Assembly: GCF_013391415.1 (NCBI RefSeq) | Contig: NZ_JACAXB010000013.1 | Coordinates: 291,378 to 355,377, forward strand | From: Aquitalea sp. LB_tupeE | GTDB lineage: Bacteria; Pseudomonadota; Gammaproteobacteria; Burkholderiales; Chromobacteriaceae | Direction: 5' to 3' | DNA length: 64,000 nt | In this document: piece after piece, positions 9,985 through 19,323 of the stretch | Layout: the number at the start of each line of letters is the position of its first letter | Numbering within the stretch: position 1 is the stretch's first letter | Position numbers and translations under genes: made by a program | Notes under the pieces: generated by a model | What the model saw: the letters and a program-made list of their open reading frames with translations, nothing else | Told to the model about the DNA's origin: nothing | The model's database searches: none

Positions 9985-11410
9985 AACCACTCGCCCGCGC
10001 CAGCTGTCGCTGCGCCGCCAGTTGCTGATCTGGCTGCTGTTGCCGCAACTGGTGCTGTGGCTGGCGGCGGCCATGCTGGCGCATGCCATGGCGGTACGCT
10101 ACACCAATGAAGTCATCGACCAGACACTGGCGCAGACATCACGCGCGCTGGCAAGGCAGGTGAAACCCTTCGGCAACGGCTTTTACGTCGACTTCCCCCG
10201 TGCGGCGCGGGAAATCCTGGAAGAAGACCCCAGCGACCGCGTGTATTACATGGTCAGCTCGCCGCCTTCTGCCTTCCTGCTGGGCGAGCCCAGCATGCCG
10301 CCACCACCGCGTGAGCTGGTGGCCAAGGCGGGCAACAGTTATTTCTATAACGCCAGCATGAAGGGCCAGGATGTGCGCGTATCGGCACTCTACCTGCTGG
10401 CCGGCACCCCGGAACAACCGCAACTAATGCTGGTGCAAGTGGCCAAAAGCCGGGCGCTGAGTGCCGAACTCACGCGCAAGATCCTGCTGGACATGGGCCT
10501 GCCCTTGATGGGGCTGATGCTGCTCACCAGCCTGTTGGTCTGGGCGGGCATCAGCCGTGGCCTGTCGCCACTGCGCCGTCTGCGCCGGGTAGTGGAAAAC
10601 CGCTCGCCACGCGATATGGCCCCCATCGAAGTCAACAATGCGCCGGCCGAGGTACGCACCCTGACCGCCGCCATCAACAGCCTGCTGGAAGAGGTCAACC
10701 GCCAGGTGGACCAGCAGCGGCGCTTTATTGGCGATGCCGCGCATCAATTACGCACACCGCTGGCCGGGCTCAAATCGCAAACCGAGCTGGTAAAGGCGGA
10801 ACTGCAAGGCCAGACGCCGGACATTCCGCGCGCCTGCCGCCAGCTGGAACAAGTGGAAACCAGCGTCGCACGCTCCATTCATCTGGTGAACCAGTTGCTG
10901 GCGCTGGCCCGTGCCGAACCGGAAACCGGCTTGCAACGCAGCGTGCTGGACCTCAACCAGCTGACGCGCGAGGTGACTGCCGAAGCCGTGCCGCGTGCGC
11001 TGGCGCGCGGGCTGGACCTGGGCCTGGACAGCAGCGATGAAAAAATGCTGATGCAGGGCCATGCCGGCCTGCTGCGCGAGCTGCTGGCCAACCTGCTGGA
11101 CAATGCCATCCAGTACACCCCGCCCGGTGGCGAAATCACGGTGGAACTGCACCGTCAGGGCCAGCAGTTGCATCTGGCAGTACGTGACAATGGGCCAGGC
11201 ATTGCCATGGCCGAGCGCGACAAGGTGTTCCAGCGCTTTTACCGGGTCAATAACAGCGTGGGCGGCAAGGGCTGCGGACTGGGTCTGGCCATCGTGCAGG
11301 AGATTGCCCGCCGCCATCACACCCGGGTGGAACTGAGCGACAACCTGCCGCATGGCCTGTGTGCCAGCCTGATTTTCAATCAGAAAACAGAAGCTGAAGA
11401 AACTGTCTAG
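9977..11410 (+). CDS. Sensor histidine kinase (QseC/TctE type)
   Basis: Inner-membrane sensor of 477 residues. TM1 is at about 16-40, a periplasmic segment of about 125 residues follows, and TM2 is at about 170-192. Then come a HAMP-like linker, a dimerisation domain with phospho-His H256 in FIGDAAHQLRTP, and an ATPase domain with NLLDNAIQYTPPGG, DNGPGIA and GCGLGLAIVQEI. The gene overlaps the response regulator by 8 bases, so the two form a cognate pair. Genes for a sugar importer follow on the same strand, and Pseudomonas has a comparable link between the GltR/GtrS system and glucose uptake. The ligand is not readable from sequence. Confidence 0.92.
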   Translation: MTETTRPRQLSLRRQLLIWLLLPQLVLWLAAAMLAHAMAVRYTNEVIDQTLAQTSRALARQVKPFGNGFYVDFPRAAREILEEDPSDRVYYMVSSPPSAFLLGEPSMPPPPRELVAKAGNSYFYNASMKGQDVRVSALYLLAGTPEQPQLMLVQVAKSRALSAELTRKILLDMGLPLMGLMLLTSLLVWAGISRGLSPLRRLRRVVENRSPRDMAPIEVNNAPAEVRTLTAAINSLLEEVNRQVDQQRRFIGDAAHQLRTPLAGLKSQTELVKAELQGQTPDIPRACRQLEQVETSVARSIHLVNQLLALARAEPETGLQRSVLDLNQLTREVTAEAVPRALARGLDLGLDSSDEKMLMQGHAGLLRELLANLLDNAIQYTPPGGEITVELHRQGQQLHLAVRDNGPGIAMAERDKVFQRFYRVNNSVGGKGCGLGLAIVQEIARRHHTRVELSDNLPHGLCASLIFNQKTEAEETV

Positions 11411-11413
11411 TAG

Positions 11414-11431
11414 TGTAGTTGACACACTACA
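11414..11431. promoter_or_regulatory. Inverted repeat after the kinase gene
   Basis: TGTAGTTGACACACTACA is a perfect inverted repeat with 6-base arms and a 6-base centre, starting 3 bases after the kinase stop. The arms equal those of the HexR-like sites at 6.3-6.5 kb, but the centre is 3 bases longer. It could be a regulator site for the transporter operon or a weak RNA hairpin; there is no T run, so it is not a good terminator. Confidence 0.45.
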
Positions 11432-11529
11432 GCGCACCATTTTGCTGCATAGCAGCACCAGTTCAGTGCCTTGAAGTGATTGGTTTCATTCCAATGGCAT
11501 GTCGCATTGCATTGCATCGCTGGTATTTT

Positions 11530-11583
11530 CTTACAGCATTTCCTCGCAATCCTTACACAAAACTTACAATCTGCCGCTATAGT
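11530..11583 (+). promoter_or_regulatory. Phased direct repeats and -10 box upstream of sugar transporter
   Basis: CTTACA occurs at 11530-11535, 11552-11557 and 11563-11568, spaced 22 and 11 bases, so all three lie on one 11-base phase. The last copy ends 9 bases before TATAGT (11578-11583), a good -10 box with no matching -35. This is the arrangement expected where an OmpR-family regulator binds in tandem and replaces the -35 element. The adjacent response regulator is the obvious candidate. The repeats are seen; activation is inferred. Confidence 0.6.
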
Positions 11584-11673
11584 TCTTGCACATCCCGCTT
11601 GCTGCCACGCGCAGCCACCTGCGGGATGGAATATAAAAACCGAAATGCAACGCTACAAGACGGAGACAAGAGA

Positions 11674-12918
11674 ATGAAACGCAAGCAACTGAGCGCAGCC
11701 CTGCTGGCCGCCACCCTGCTGCCGGCCAGCGTATTTGCCGGTGAAGTGGAAGTGCTGCATTGGTGGACTTCCGGTGGCGAGGCCAAATCCGTGGCCGAAC
11801 TCAAAAAAATGATGACCGCCAAGGGCGATAACTGGAAAGACTTCGCCGTGGCCGGTGGTGGTGGTGACAACGCCATGACCGCGCTGAAAACCCGCGTGGT
11901 ATCCGGCAACCCGCCGACTGCCGCCCAGATCAAGGGCCCGGCCATCCAGGAATGGGGTGCCGAAGGCGTGCTGGCCAATATCGATGCTGTGGCCAAGGCC
12001 GAAGGCTGGGACAAACAACTGCCGCCGGTGGTCAGCCAGGTGATGAAATACAAGGGCCAGTACGTAGCCGCTCCGGTGAACGTACACCGCGTGAACTGGC
12101 TGTGGGTGAATCCGGAGGCCTTCAAGAAGGCCGGTGCCAAGGTGCCGACCACTTGGCCGGAATTCTTCGAAGCGGCTGACAAACTGCAAAAAGCCGGCAT
12201 CCAGCCGATTGCCCACGGTGGCCAACCGTGGCAGGACGCCACCCTGTTTGAATCGGTGGCACTGGGCGTAGGTGGCCCGGCCTACTACAAGAAGGCCTTT
12301 GTGCAGCTGGACCAGGCCACCCTGGCCGGCCCCACCACCCTGAAAGTGTTTGAAACCCTGCAAAAGGTGAAAACCTATATCGACAAGGGCGCGGCTGGCC
12401 GTGACTGGAACCTGGCCACTGCCATGGTGATCAACGGTAAGGCAGGCATGCAGTTCATGGGTGATTGGGCCAAGGGCGAATTCACCGCCGCTGGCAAGAA
12501 GCCGGGCAAGGACTTCCTGTGTGTAGCAGCACCGGGCACGGCTGGCAGCTTCACCTTCAACATCGACAGCCTGGCCATGTTCAAGCAGAAGGACCCGGCA
12601 GCGCAGAAGGCTCAGGCTGATCTGGCCGAAACCGTGATGAGCAAGAACTTCCAGGAAGTGTTCAACCTGAACAAGGGCTCTATCCCGGCCCGCCTGGATA
12701 CGCCGATGGACAAGTTTGACGACTGTGCCAAGAAGTCCAAGGCCGACCTGACCGCTGCCTCCAAGAGCGGTGGCCTGGTGCCCAGCTTCGCCCACAAGAT
12801 GGCCATGCCGTCTGCCACCGAAGGCGCGATTGATGACGTGATTTCGCAGTTCATGAACTCCTCCATGAGCCCGAAAACCGCCACCGAACGTCTGGCCAAG
12901 GCTGGCAAGGTGCATTAA
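11674..12918 (+). CDS. Sugar ABC transporter, periplasmic binding protein
   Basis: A 414-residue extracellular solute-binding protein of family 1. The start at 11674 is preceded by a GGAGA ribosome-binding site and gives a clean signal peptide (MKRKQL, hydrophobic stretch, cleavage near VFA-GEV at about residue 22); the longer open frame upstream is not used. The mature N-terminus ([14 protein letters not shown]) and the [11 protein letters not shown] segment resemble glucose/mannose-binding proteins of the Gts type. It delivers sugar to the two permeases and ATPase downstream. A stable hairpin follows the gene and may raise its mRNA level relative to the membrane components, as is common for binding proteins. 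Confidence 0.93.
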   Translation: MKRKQLSAALLAATLLPASVFAGEVEVLHWWTSGGEAKSVAELKKMMTAKGDNWKDFAVAGGGGDNAMTALKTRVVSGNPPTAAQIKGPAIQEWGAEGVLANIDAVAKAEGWDKQLPPVVSQVMKYKGQYVAAPVNVHRVNWLWVNPEAFKKAGAKVPTTWPEFFEAADKLQKAGIQPIAHGGQPWQDATLFESVALGVGGPAYYKKAFVQLDQATLAGPTTLKVFETLQKVKTYIDKGAAGRDWNLATAMVINGKAGMQFMGDWAKGEFTAAGKKPGKDFLCVAAPGTAGSFTFNIDSLAMFKQKDPAAQKAQADLAETVMSKNFQEVFNLNKGSIPARLDTPMDKFDDCAKKSKADLTAASKSGGLVPSFAHKMAMPSATEGAIDDVISQFMNSSMSPKTATERLAKAGKVH

Positions 12919-12935
12919 GCAAGCAGTCATATTGC

Positions 12936-12954
12936 CCCGGGCACCTTGCCCGGG
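12936..12954 (+). promoter_or_regulatory. Hairpin between binding-protein and permease genes
   Basis: A perfect 8-bp GC-rich stem (CCCGGGCA, loop CCT, TGCCCGGG) lies 17 bases after the binding-protein stop, with no T run after it. It fits an mRNA-stabilising or partly attenuating element within the operon rather than a full terminator. Confidence 0.55.
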
Positions 12955-13121
12955 CGCGCTATGCCGTAGACAGCTGCCAGCCTAGCCGGCCCGGTAGCTG
13001 TCTGTCCCACACCGAAGCAAAACATGTACGCCGTCTGTTGTTCCGGACTGTCATCACCGTCCGGACGCGGCCTGCTGCGCGCAAGCGCATGCTCGCCACG
13101 GCTGCATGCAAGGATTGATTC

Positions 13122-14024
13122 ATGTCCTCATCCCAATCACAAGCCAGCCTGTCGGCGCTGGCAGACCGCTGGTTACCCAAGCTGGTGCTGTCGCCCACCT
13201 TGCTGATCAGCCTGGTGTTCGTTTACGGCTTTATCGCCTGGACCGGCTGGCTGTCGCTGACCGAGTCGCGCCTGCTGCCGCAGATGGATTTCGCCGGCCT
13301 GATCCAGTATCAGGCACTGTTCGAGAATGACCGCTGGTGGACTGCCGTGGCCAATCTGGGCATTTTCGGCGGCCTGTTCATTGGCTGCACGCTGGCGGTC
13401 GGCCTGTTCCTGGCCGTACTGCTGGATCAGAAAATCCGCGCCGAAGGCACACTGCGCACCATTTACCTTTACCCGATGGCGCTGTCCTTCATCGTCACCG
13501 GCACCGCCTGGAAATGGATGCTCAACCCCGACATGGGCCTGCAGAAAGTCATCAACGACTGGGGCTTTCCCAACTTTACCTTCGACTGGCTGGTAGATCC
13601 GGACAAGGCCATCTACACCGTGGTGATTGCCGGAGTATGGCAGTCGTCGGGCTTTGTGATGGCGCTGTTCCTGGCCGGCTTGCGTGGCATTGACGATTCC
13701 ATCATCAAGGCCGCCCAGGTGGATGGGGCCAGCCTGCCGGTCATCTACTGGCGCATCATCATTCCCAGCCTGCGTCCGGTGTTTTTCAGCGTACTGCTGA
13801 TCCTGTCGCACATCGCCATCAAGAGCTTCGATCTGGTGATGGCACTGACCGGCGGCGGCCCCGGCACGGCATCCGACGTACCGGCCATCTTCATGTACCA
13901 GTTTGCCTTTACCCGTGGCCAGCTGGGCCTGGGGGCTGCCTCGGCCATGATGATGCTGATGACCATCGTCGCCGTACTGGTGCCGCTGATGTATATGGAA
14001 ACAAGGAGTGCCAAACGTGGCTAA
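13122..14024 (+). CDS. Sugar ABC transporter permease (MalF-like)
   Basis: An inner-membrane permease of 300 residues with about six hydrophobic segments. It has the ATPase-contacting EAA loop in the form KAAQVDGASLPVIYWRIIIP near residues 193-212. The ribosome-binding site AAGGA lies 8 bases before the ATG. The end overlaps the next permease gene by 8 bases. Sequence type and order (binding protein, two permeases, ATPase) match the CUT1 class that imports mono- and oligosaccharides; glucose or mannose is the likely substrate from context. Confidence 0.93.
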   Translation: MSSSQSQASLSALADRWLPKLVLSPTLLISLVFVYGFIAWTGWLSLTESRLLPQMDFAGLIQYQALFENDRWWTAVANLGIFGGLFIGCTLAVGLFLAVLLDQKIRAEGTLRTIYLYPMALSFIVTGTAWKWMLNPDMGLQKVINDWGFPNFTFDWLVDPDKAIYTVVIAGVWQSSGFVMALFLAGLRGIDDSIIKAAQVDGASLPVIYWRIIIPSLRPVFFSVLLILSHIAIKSFDLVMALTGGGPGTASDVPAIFMYQFAFTRGQLGLGAASAMMMLMTIVAVLVPLMYMETRSAKRG

Positions 14025-14874
14025 ACACCTGACTCCCGGCCGCATCGTGCTGTATGCCGCACTGGTGCTGATGGCCATTTACTACCTGCTGCCCTTGTAC
14101 GTGATGCTGTCCACCTCGGTCAAAACCCTGGACGACATCCGTGGCGGCAACCTGATTGCCCTGCCGCAATCCATCACCTTTGATGCCTGGAGCAAGGCCT
14201 GGTCCAGCGCCTGCACTGGCGTGGAATGTGGCGGCATGAAGGGCTTTTTCTGGAACTCGGTGAAGATGGCAGTGCCGTCGGTGCTGATTTCCACGCTGAT
14301 TGGCGCGGTTAACGGCTATGTGGTGTCCATGTGGCGCTTCCGTGGCTCGGACGTGCTGTTCACCCTGCTGCTGGTGGGCTGCTTCATTCCCTTCCAGGTG
14401 GTGCTGCTACCAATGGCACGCCTGTTGGGCGAGCTGGGTATGGCCAATACCACCAGCGGTCTGGTGCTGGTGCACGTGATTTACGGCCTGGCCTTCACCA
14501 CGCTGTTCTTCCGCAACTTCTTCGTCACCATCCCGGACGAGCTGGTAAAGGCCGCACGCATTGACGGTGCAGGTTTCTGGACCATTTTCTTCCGCATCCT
14601 GCTGCCCATTTCCGGCCCCATCTTCATGGTGTGCGTGATCTGGCAGTTCACCCAGATCTGGAACGACTTCCTGTTCGGCGTGGTGTTTGCCGCCGGCGAA
14701 TCACAGCCCATTACCGTGGCGCTGAACAATCTGGTGAACACCTCTACCGGGGTGAAGGAATACAACGTGGACATGGCAGCGGCCATCATTGCCGCCCTGC
14801 CCACCCTGTTCGTTTACATGGTTGCCGGCCGCTACTTTGTGCGTGGCCTGACAGCCGGTGCTGTGAAAGGTTGA
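14017..14874 (+). CDS. Sugar ABC transporter permease (MalG-like)
   Basis: The second CUT1 permease, 285 residues. I choose the GTG at 14017 (MAKHLTPGRIV) because AAGGAG at 14003-14008 is 8 bases upstream; the in-frame GTG at 14008 overlaps that site and cannot be used with it. There are six hydrophobic segments, and the EAA loop reads ELVKAARIDGAGFWTIFFRI near residues 175-194. It overlaps the preceding gene by 8 bases, indicating coupled synthesis of the permease heterodimer. The ATPase gene begins 3 bases after its stop. Confidence 0.93.
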   Translation: MAKHLTPGRIVLYAALVLMAIYYLLPLYVMLSTSVKTLDDIRGGNLIALPQSITFDAWSKAWSSACTGVECGGMKGFFWNSVKMAVPSVLISTLIGAVNGYVVSMWRFRGSDVLFTLLLVGCFIPFQVVLLPMARLLGELGMANTTSGLVLVHVIYGLAFTTLFFRNFFVTIPDELVKAARIDGAGFWTIFFRILLPISGPIFMVCVIWQFTQIWNDFLFGVVFAAGESQPITVALNNLVNTSTGVKEYNVDMAAAIIAALPTLFVYMVAGRYFVRGLTAGAVKG

Positions 14875-14877
14875 ACG

Positions 14878-15987
14878 ATGGCTGCTCTCTCCATCAATAA
14901 TGTGTGCAAGACTTACGCCAACGGCACCGAGGTGCTCAAGGGCATCGACATCGCCATCGAAGACGGCCAGTTCCTGATTCTGGTGGGTCCTTCCGGTTGC
15001 GGCAAATCAACACTGCTGAACATGATTGCCGGGCTGGATGATATTTCCAGCGGAGACATCGAAATCGGCGGCAAGCGGGTGAACGACCTGTCACCCAAGG
15101 ACCGCGACATCGCCATGGTGTTCCAGAGCTATGCGCTCTATCCCTCGATGAGCGTGCGCAAGAACATCAGCTTCGGCCTGGAAATCCGCAAGATGCCACA
15201 GGGTGAAATCGACGCTACCGTCGAGCGTGTGGCACAGATGCTGCAAATGACGCACTTGCTGGATCGCAAGCCCTCGCAGCTGTCCGGCGGCCAGCGTCAG
15301 CGTGTGGCCATGGGCCGTGCCCTGGCACGCAACCCGTCCATCTTCCTGTTTGACGAGCCACTATCCAATCTGGACGCCAAGCTGCGGGTGGAGATGCGTA
15401 CCGAAATCAAGCTGATGCACCAGCGGCTGAAATCCACCATTGTCTACGTCACCCACGACCAGATCGAGGCCATGACACTGGGCGACCGCATTGCAGTCAT
15501 GAAGGACGGCATCGTGCAGCAGTTCGGCAGCCCGCAGGACATCTACGACAATCCGGCCAATCTGTTTGTCGCCAGCTTCATCGGTTCGCCGTCGATGAAC
15601 TTCATTCCGGCACAGGTGGTGGAATCGGCCGGAGTGCTGGGAGTGAAAATCTGCGACGACCAGGGCTGCGTCATCCTGCCGCTGCCACATGCGCAGGAAA
15701 AAATGCGGCCGTGGCTGGGCCGCGAAGTCATCTTCGGCATCCGCCCGGAGCAGATCACCGACGCCCGCACCGCCTACCGCGAAGGCCTGCCGGTGATGTC
15801 CTGCCATATCGACGTGATTGAACCCACCGGGCCGGATACCCTGGTATTTGTCTCGCTCAACAACACCAAGGTATGCTGCCGTACCCACCCGACAGAAGCC
15901 AAACTGCCGGGCCACAGCATGGAACTGGTTTTTGACGTCTCCAAAGCCGTGCTGTTCGACCCGACCACAGAACAACGGATTGCCTGA
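14878..15987 (+). CDS. Sugar ABC transporter ATPase (MsmK/UgpC/MalK type)
   Basis: Cytoplasmic ATPase of 369 residues. It shows Walker A GPSGCGKST, the Q-loop FQSYALYPSMSV, signature LSGGQRQRVAMGRALAR, Walker B IFLFDEPLSNLD and the switch His in YVTHD. The C-terminal third (about 240-369) is the OB/TOBE regulatory region found in CUT1 ATPases. It is the last gene of the importer operon, and a long terminator hairpin follows. The MsmK/UgpC-type name does not by itself fix the sugar. Confidence 0.95.
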   Translation: MAALSINNVCKTYANGTEVLKGIDIAIEDGQFLILVGPSGCGKSTLLNMIAGLDDISSGDIEIGGKRVNDLSPKDRDIAMVFQSYALYPSMSVRKNISFGLEIRKMPQGEIDATVERVAQMLQMTHLLDRKPSQLSGGQRQRVAMGRALARNPSIFLFDEPLSNLDAKLRVEMRTEIKLMHQRLKSTIVYVTHDQIEAMTLGDRIAVMKDGIVQQFGSPQDIYDNPANLFVASFIGSPSMNFIPAQVVESAGVLGVKICDDQGCVILPLPHAQEKMRPWLGREVIFGIRPEQITDARTAYREGLPVMSCHIDVIEPTGPDTLVFVSLNNTKVCCRTHPTEAKLPGHSMELVFDVSKAVLFDPTTEQRIA

Positions 15988-16078
15988 CATCTGTCATCAT
16001 CCGTTACAACCATCAGATTTTTCGCTAGCCTCAATGTAAGCATCAACGTTGAACTGACGCTGAAATCTTAATAGGTAA

Positions 16079-16126
16079 TGCTTATGGCCGTACCCCTAGC
16101 CTGCATGGGGGTTACGGCCATAAGCA
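16079..16126 (+). terminator. Long terminator hairpin after transporter operon
   Basis: TGCTTATGGCCGTA followed by CCCC pairs with GGGGG-TTACGGCCATAAGCA across a 10-base loop, 18 bp with one bulge. It is followed by AAATAAAATTT. It lies 91 bases after the ATPase stop and separates the operon from the AT-rich acyltransferase gene. The weak T run leaves some doubt on efficiency. Confidence 0.75.
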
Positions 16127-16278
16127 AATAAAATTTAACCACTCTGCCCGGCGCGATAGCCTCTCCATGGTATTCGCTGCAATTCACTCCAAGGCTAAAA
16201 CTGAAGTGCCATGCTAGCACATGGATATGGTGTCCATGTTGATGTATAGTGACGAATTTAAAATAAATTCAGTAACCC

Positions 16279-18294
16279 ATGCGCACTTTACCCAACATGA
16301 CCCAGTTCAAATCACCACCAGAAAGTCATTACCGCCTAGACATTGAAGGTATGCGGGCAATTGCGGTTATTTTGGTTATCATCTGCCACGCATCTAGTAC
16401 CATTTTAAGTGGCGGTTATATTGGTGTTGATATATTTTTTGTCATTTCCGGATACGTTGTAACCAAAAACATTTCATCATCCATTGAGCAAAATTCTTTC
16501 TCGCTCGTAAAATTTTACGCAAAACGTTGTAAAAGACTTATCCCTTCGCTTGCTGTCATTTGCTGCTTCTCATTTTTGTATTCATTACTCTTTAACATTC
16601 CCGAATCTTTACGGTTTACCGTTAAAAACATAGCCTTTATTTTTGGTTTCATTTCCAACAGTTTTCAAGCAGCCAACACTGGATATTTTGCAACTGATAG
16701 CCGCAGCATCCCACTACTACACATATGGTCACTATCCATTGAAGAACAGTTCTACCTATTACTACCCGCTTTCTTGTTTTTTACAGGAAAAAAATATCGT
16801 GCGGCGCTGTTGATATTTTTCTTTTGCGCATCACTTGTACTGGCTGAGTATCTGTTTCATAAAACACCGGGCCCTTCTTATTTTTCTTTCCCAGCAAGAG
16901 TATTTGAATTTATCCCGGGTGTTGCAGTGGCATTACTTGAAAGAACCCCCCACACACACAAGACAAATCATTTATATAATAAAATTCCTCTTCTTTGCCT
17001 TGGCTTTATATTATCAAGTGCCATTTTATTCACACAATACACTCCATTTCCAAGCCTTTACACTCTGATTCCTGTGCTTGCAACTGCAGGGCTTATCTTT
17101 TTTAATCAGCATGGAAATTTCTTAAACAACGTACTGTCAACGTCTCTACTCACTCACATTGGCAAGCTCTCTTACTGTCTATACTTATGGCATTGGCCTA
17201 TATTTGTCGTTTTATTGAAGAATGGCGCAAGCAATAATGCGCTGTTCTATATTGGCATTCCTGTCACTTACCTGTTGGCATTAGGCACAAGCTTTGCAAT
17301 TGAAAATCCGATTCGAAAAATGGAAATGGCACCAAAGAATGCCATTCTATACTTTACAATTCTTCCCTTTGTAATATCACTTAGCCTGGTCATCACGGGA
17401 AAATATACCAGTAATTTTGAATTTTTATATAACAACACAACACAATTGATAAGCAAAGTTGGAAAAGACACTGCATGGGAGGATGCTCGTACAGAAAAAT
17501 GCTGGGTACAAACCGATTTTAAAATACAAAAAGACTGCATGCTTGGCGATACGAAATCAGATAAATTCGGCATTTTATGGGGAGACAGCCATGCATATCA
17601 TCTGATTGACTTTATTGATCTACTAGGCAAAAGTGCTCATATAAAGTTCATGGATCACGCATTCAGCATGTGCCCTCCGGTTGAAAAAATGGATAGATTT
17701 TCACCAGATCATGCCATTGCACAGAATGATAGGCAGTGCAATCAACACAATATCAACACTGTCCAAGCCATCCTTAATGATAAATCTATCAACATAGTTG
17801 CAATATCAGCCACATGGATTACTTACGATGGTGGGAACAACACCACGCCAAATATACATGGATTTTACTCAGGAGAGTTCAGAAAGAAATTTCTGGATAC
17901 ATTAAACGTACTAACCCTGAGTGGTAAAAAAATTATTTTGTTCAATGACATTCCGTACCTAAAAGAGAATCAAATTGATTGCGCTTTAAAAAACAGCCTG
18001 CTACTCGCCCCAAAACAGATATGCAACTACCCGTCATCGGCCATTAGCACTGACCAGAATAACATCTCTAATTTTCTTAAAGATATTGCCCAAAAAAATA
18101 AAAATGTATTTTTTGTAGATACGCTCCATTCACCATGCTCAACAGATAAGTGTGAAATAAATTACAAGGGACTTCCTCTTTACAAAAACAATGACTATGG
18201 TCACCTGAATCGATATGGCAGCCGATCTCTTTTCGAGATGTTATTAGAAAAGGACCCACATTTTATTTCCAGGTTGAATAGCTTTTTAAGTTAA
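16279..18294 (+). CDS. Membrane acyltransferase with SGNH domain (OafA/YrhL-like)
   Basis: Likely O-acetylates a cell-surface glycan such as O-antigen. Residues about 15-350 form an acyltransferase-3 domain: YRLDIEGMRAIAVILVIICH with catalytic His, GGYIGVDIFFVISGY, SIEEQFYLLLP, and about ten hydrophobic segments. Residues about 430-671 form an SGNH hydrolase-like domain with GDSHAYH and, near the end, DYGHLNRYG (the Asp-x-x-His pair). The gene is strikingly AT-rich (about 35-38 percent GC in sampled lines against about 60 percent around it), which suggests recent acquisition. The start is uncertain between ATG 16279 and ATG 16297; neither has a clear ribosome-binding site. Confidence 0.9.
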   Translation: MRTLPNMTQFKSPPESHYRLDIEGMRAIAVILVIICHASSTILSGGYIGVDIFFVISGYVVTKNISSSIEQNSFSLVKFYAKRCKRLIPSLAVICCFSFLYSLLFNIPESLRFTVKNIAFIFGFISNSFQAANTGYFATDSRSIPLLHIWSLSIEEQFYLLLPAFLFFTGKKYRAALLIFFFCASLVLAEYLFHKTPGPSYFSFPARVFEFIPGVAVALLERTPHTHKTNHLYNKIPLLCLGFILSSAILFTQYTPFPSLYTLIPVLATAGLIFFNQHGNFLNNVLSTSLLTHIGKLSYCLYLWHWPIFVVLLKNGASNNALFYIGIPVTYLLALGTSFAIENPIRKMEMAPKNAILYFTILPFVISLSLVITGKYTSNFEFLYNNTTQLISKVGKDTAWEDARTEKCWVQTDFKIQKDCMLGDTKSDKFGILWGDSHAYHLIDFIDLLGKSAHIKFMDHAFSMCPPVEKMDRFSPDHAIAQNDRQCNQHNINTVQAILNDKSINIVAISATWITYDGGNNTTPNIHGFYSGEFRKKFLDTLNVLTLSGKKIILFNDIPYLKENQIDCALKNSLLLAPKQICNYPSSAISTDQNNISNFLKDIAQKNKNVFFVDTLHSPCSTDKCEINYKGLPLYKNNDYGHLNRYGSRSLFEMLLEKDPHFISRLNSFLS

Positions 18295-18324
18295 TCAACC
18301 AGATACATTCCATGAAAGCGAATC

Positions 18325-19233
18325 ATGCAAACAATCCATAGTGCCTGCAGCGCTTCAAATCTTCCGCCTGGAGGGCCAGTTTTTTCACCGGTGGCCGCCG
18401 GCCTATGGCGGCTGCACGACTGGAATTTTTCCACCGCTGAGCTGGCGAACTGGATCGAGCACGCCATCCAGCTCGGCATCACCACCTTTGACCATGCCGA
18501 CCTGTACGGCGGCTTTCGCTGCGAGGCACTGTTCGGTCAATGGCTGAAAGCCAACCCCGGCCAGCGCGAGCACATCCAGCTGGTGAGCAAATGCGGCATC
18601 AAGCCGGCAGATGCCAGCCGTGGCTGGCAGGTCAAGCACTACGACAGCAGCCGCGCGCATATCCTGGCCTCAGTGGACGCTTCCTTGCAAAACTTGGGCA
18701 CGGATTATCTGGACCTGCTGCTGATTCACCGCCCGGACCCGCTCATGAACCCGGACGAAGTGGCAGATACCTTTGCCAGCCTCAGGCAAAGCGGCAAGGT
18801 GCGGCACTTTGGCGTGTCCAACTTCAGCCCCAGCCAGTTCGCCCTGCTCTCGTCCCGTACGGTCTTGCTCACCAATCAGGTGGAAGCCTCGCTACTGCAT
18901 ACCGCACCCTTGTTCGACGGTAGGTTCGACCAGTGCCTGCAAGCCGGCATCCGGCCCATGGTGTGGTCGCCACTGGCAGGCGGGCGCTTGCTGCAGACAG
19001 ACGCCAGGACACAGCTGCATGCCACCCTGCTGCGCATTGCCAGCGAGCTGGGCGTCAGCCCGGCCACACTGGCACTGGCCTGGCTGTTGCGCCACCCGGC
19101 CCGGCCCATCCCCATTTCCGGCTCGCGCCGCCTGGCTTCGCTGGATGAAGCAGCTGCCGCCTGCCGCCTGCAACTGGACCGCCAGCACTGGTTTGCCCTG
19201 CTGGAAGCGGCCCACGGCCAGCCAGTCGCCTGA
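18325..19233 (+). CDS. Aldo/keto reductase (YdhF-like)
   Basis: An NADPH-dependent oxidoreductase of 302 residues with a TIM-barrel fold. The catalytic tetrad is visible as D56 and Y61 (FDHADLYGG), K89 (LVSKCG) and H135 (LLIHRPDP). Cofactor-end motifs HFGVSNF, a WSPLAGGRLL segment and PISGSRR are present. Closest in pattern to the YdhF-type reductases; substrate unknown. GC content returns to the genomic level here, so the gene belongs to the host backbone and not to the AT-rich gene 30 bases upstream. Confidence 0.9.
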   Translation: MQTIHSACSASNLPPGGPVFSPVAAGLWRLHDWNFSTAELANWIEHAIQLGITTFDHADLYGGFRCEALFGQWLKANPGQREHIQLVSKCGIKPADASRGWQVKHYDSSRAHILASVDASLQNLGTDYLDLLLIHRPDPLMNPDEVADTFASLRQSGKVRHFGVSNFSPSQFALLSSRTVLLTNQVEASLLHTAPLFDGRFDQCLQAGIRPMVWSPLAGGRLLQTDARTQLHATLLRIASELGVSPATLALAWLLRHPARPIPISGSRRLASLDEAAAACRLQLDRQHWFALLEAAHGQPVA

Positions 19234-19323
19234 CTGCTTGTGCAAGATCGGCATTTTTGGCCTTTTTTTCTGCAACACTTCACCTAAGCTCAATAAGCGG
19301 GACAATGACAAAGGGGATATGGC

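Noticed and set aside
11419..11673. N-terminal extension of the sugar-binding protein
   Set aside because: It would bury the signal peptide inside the protein and run through the promoter repeats; ATG 11674 has a ribosome-binding site and a clean signal sequence.
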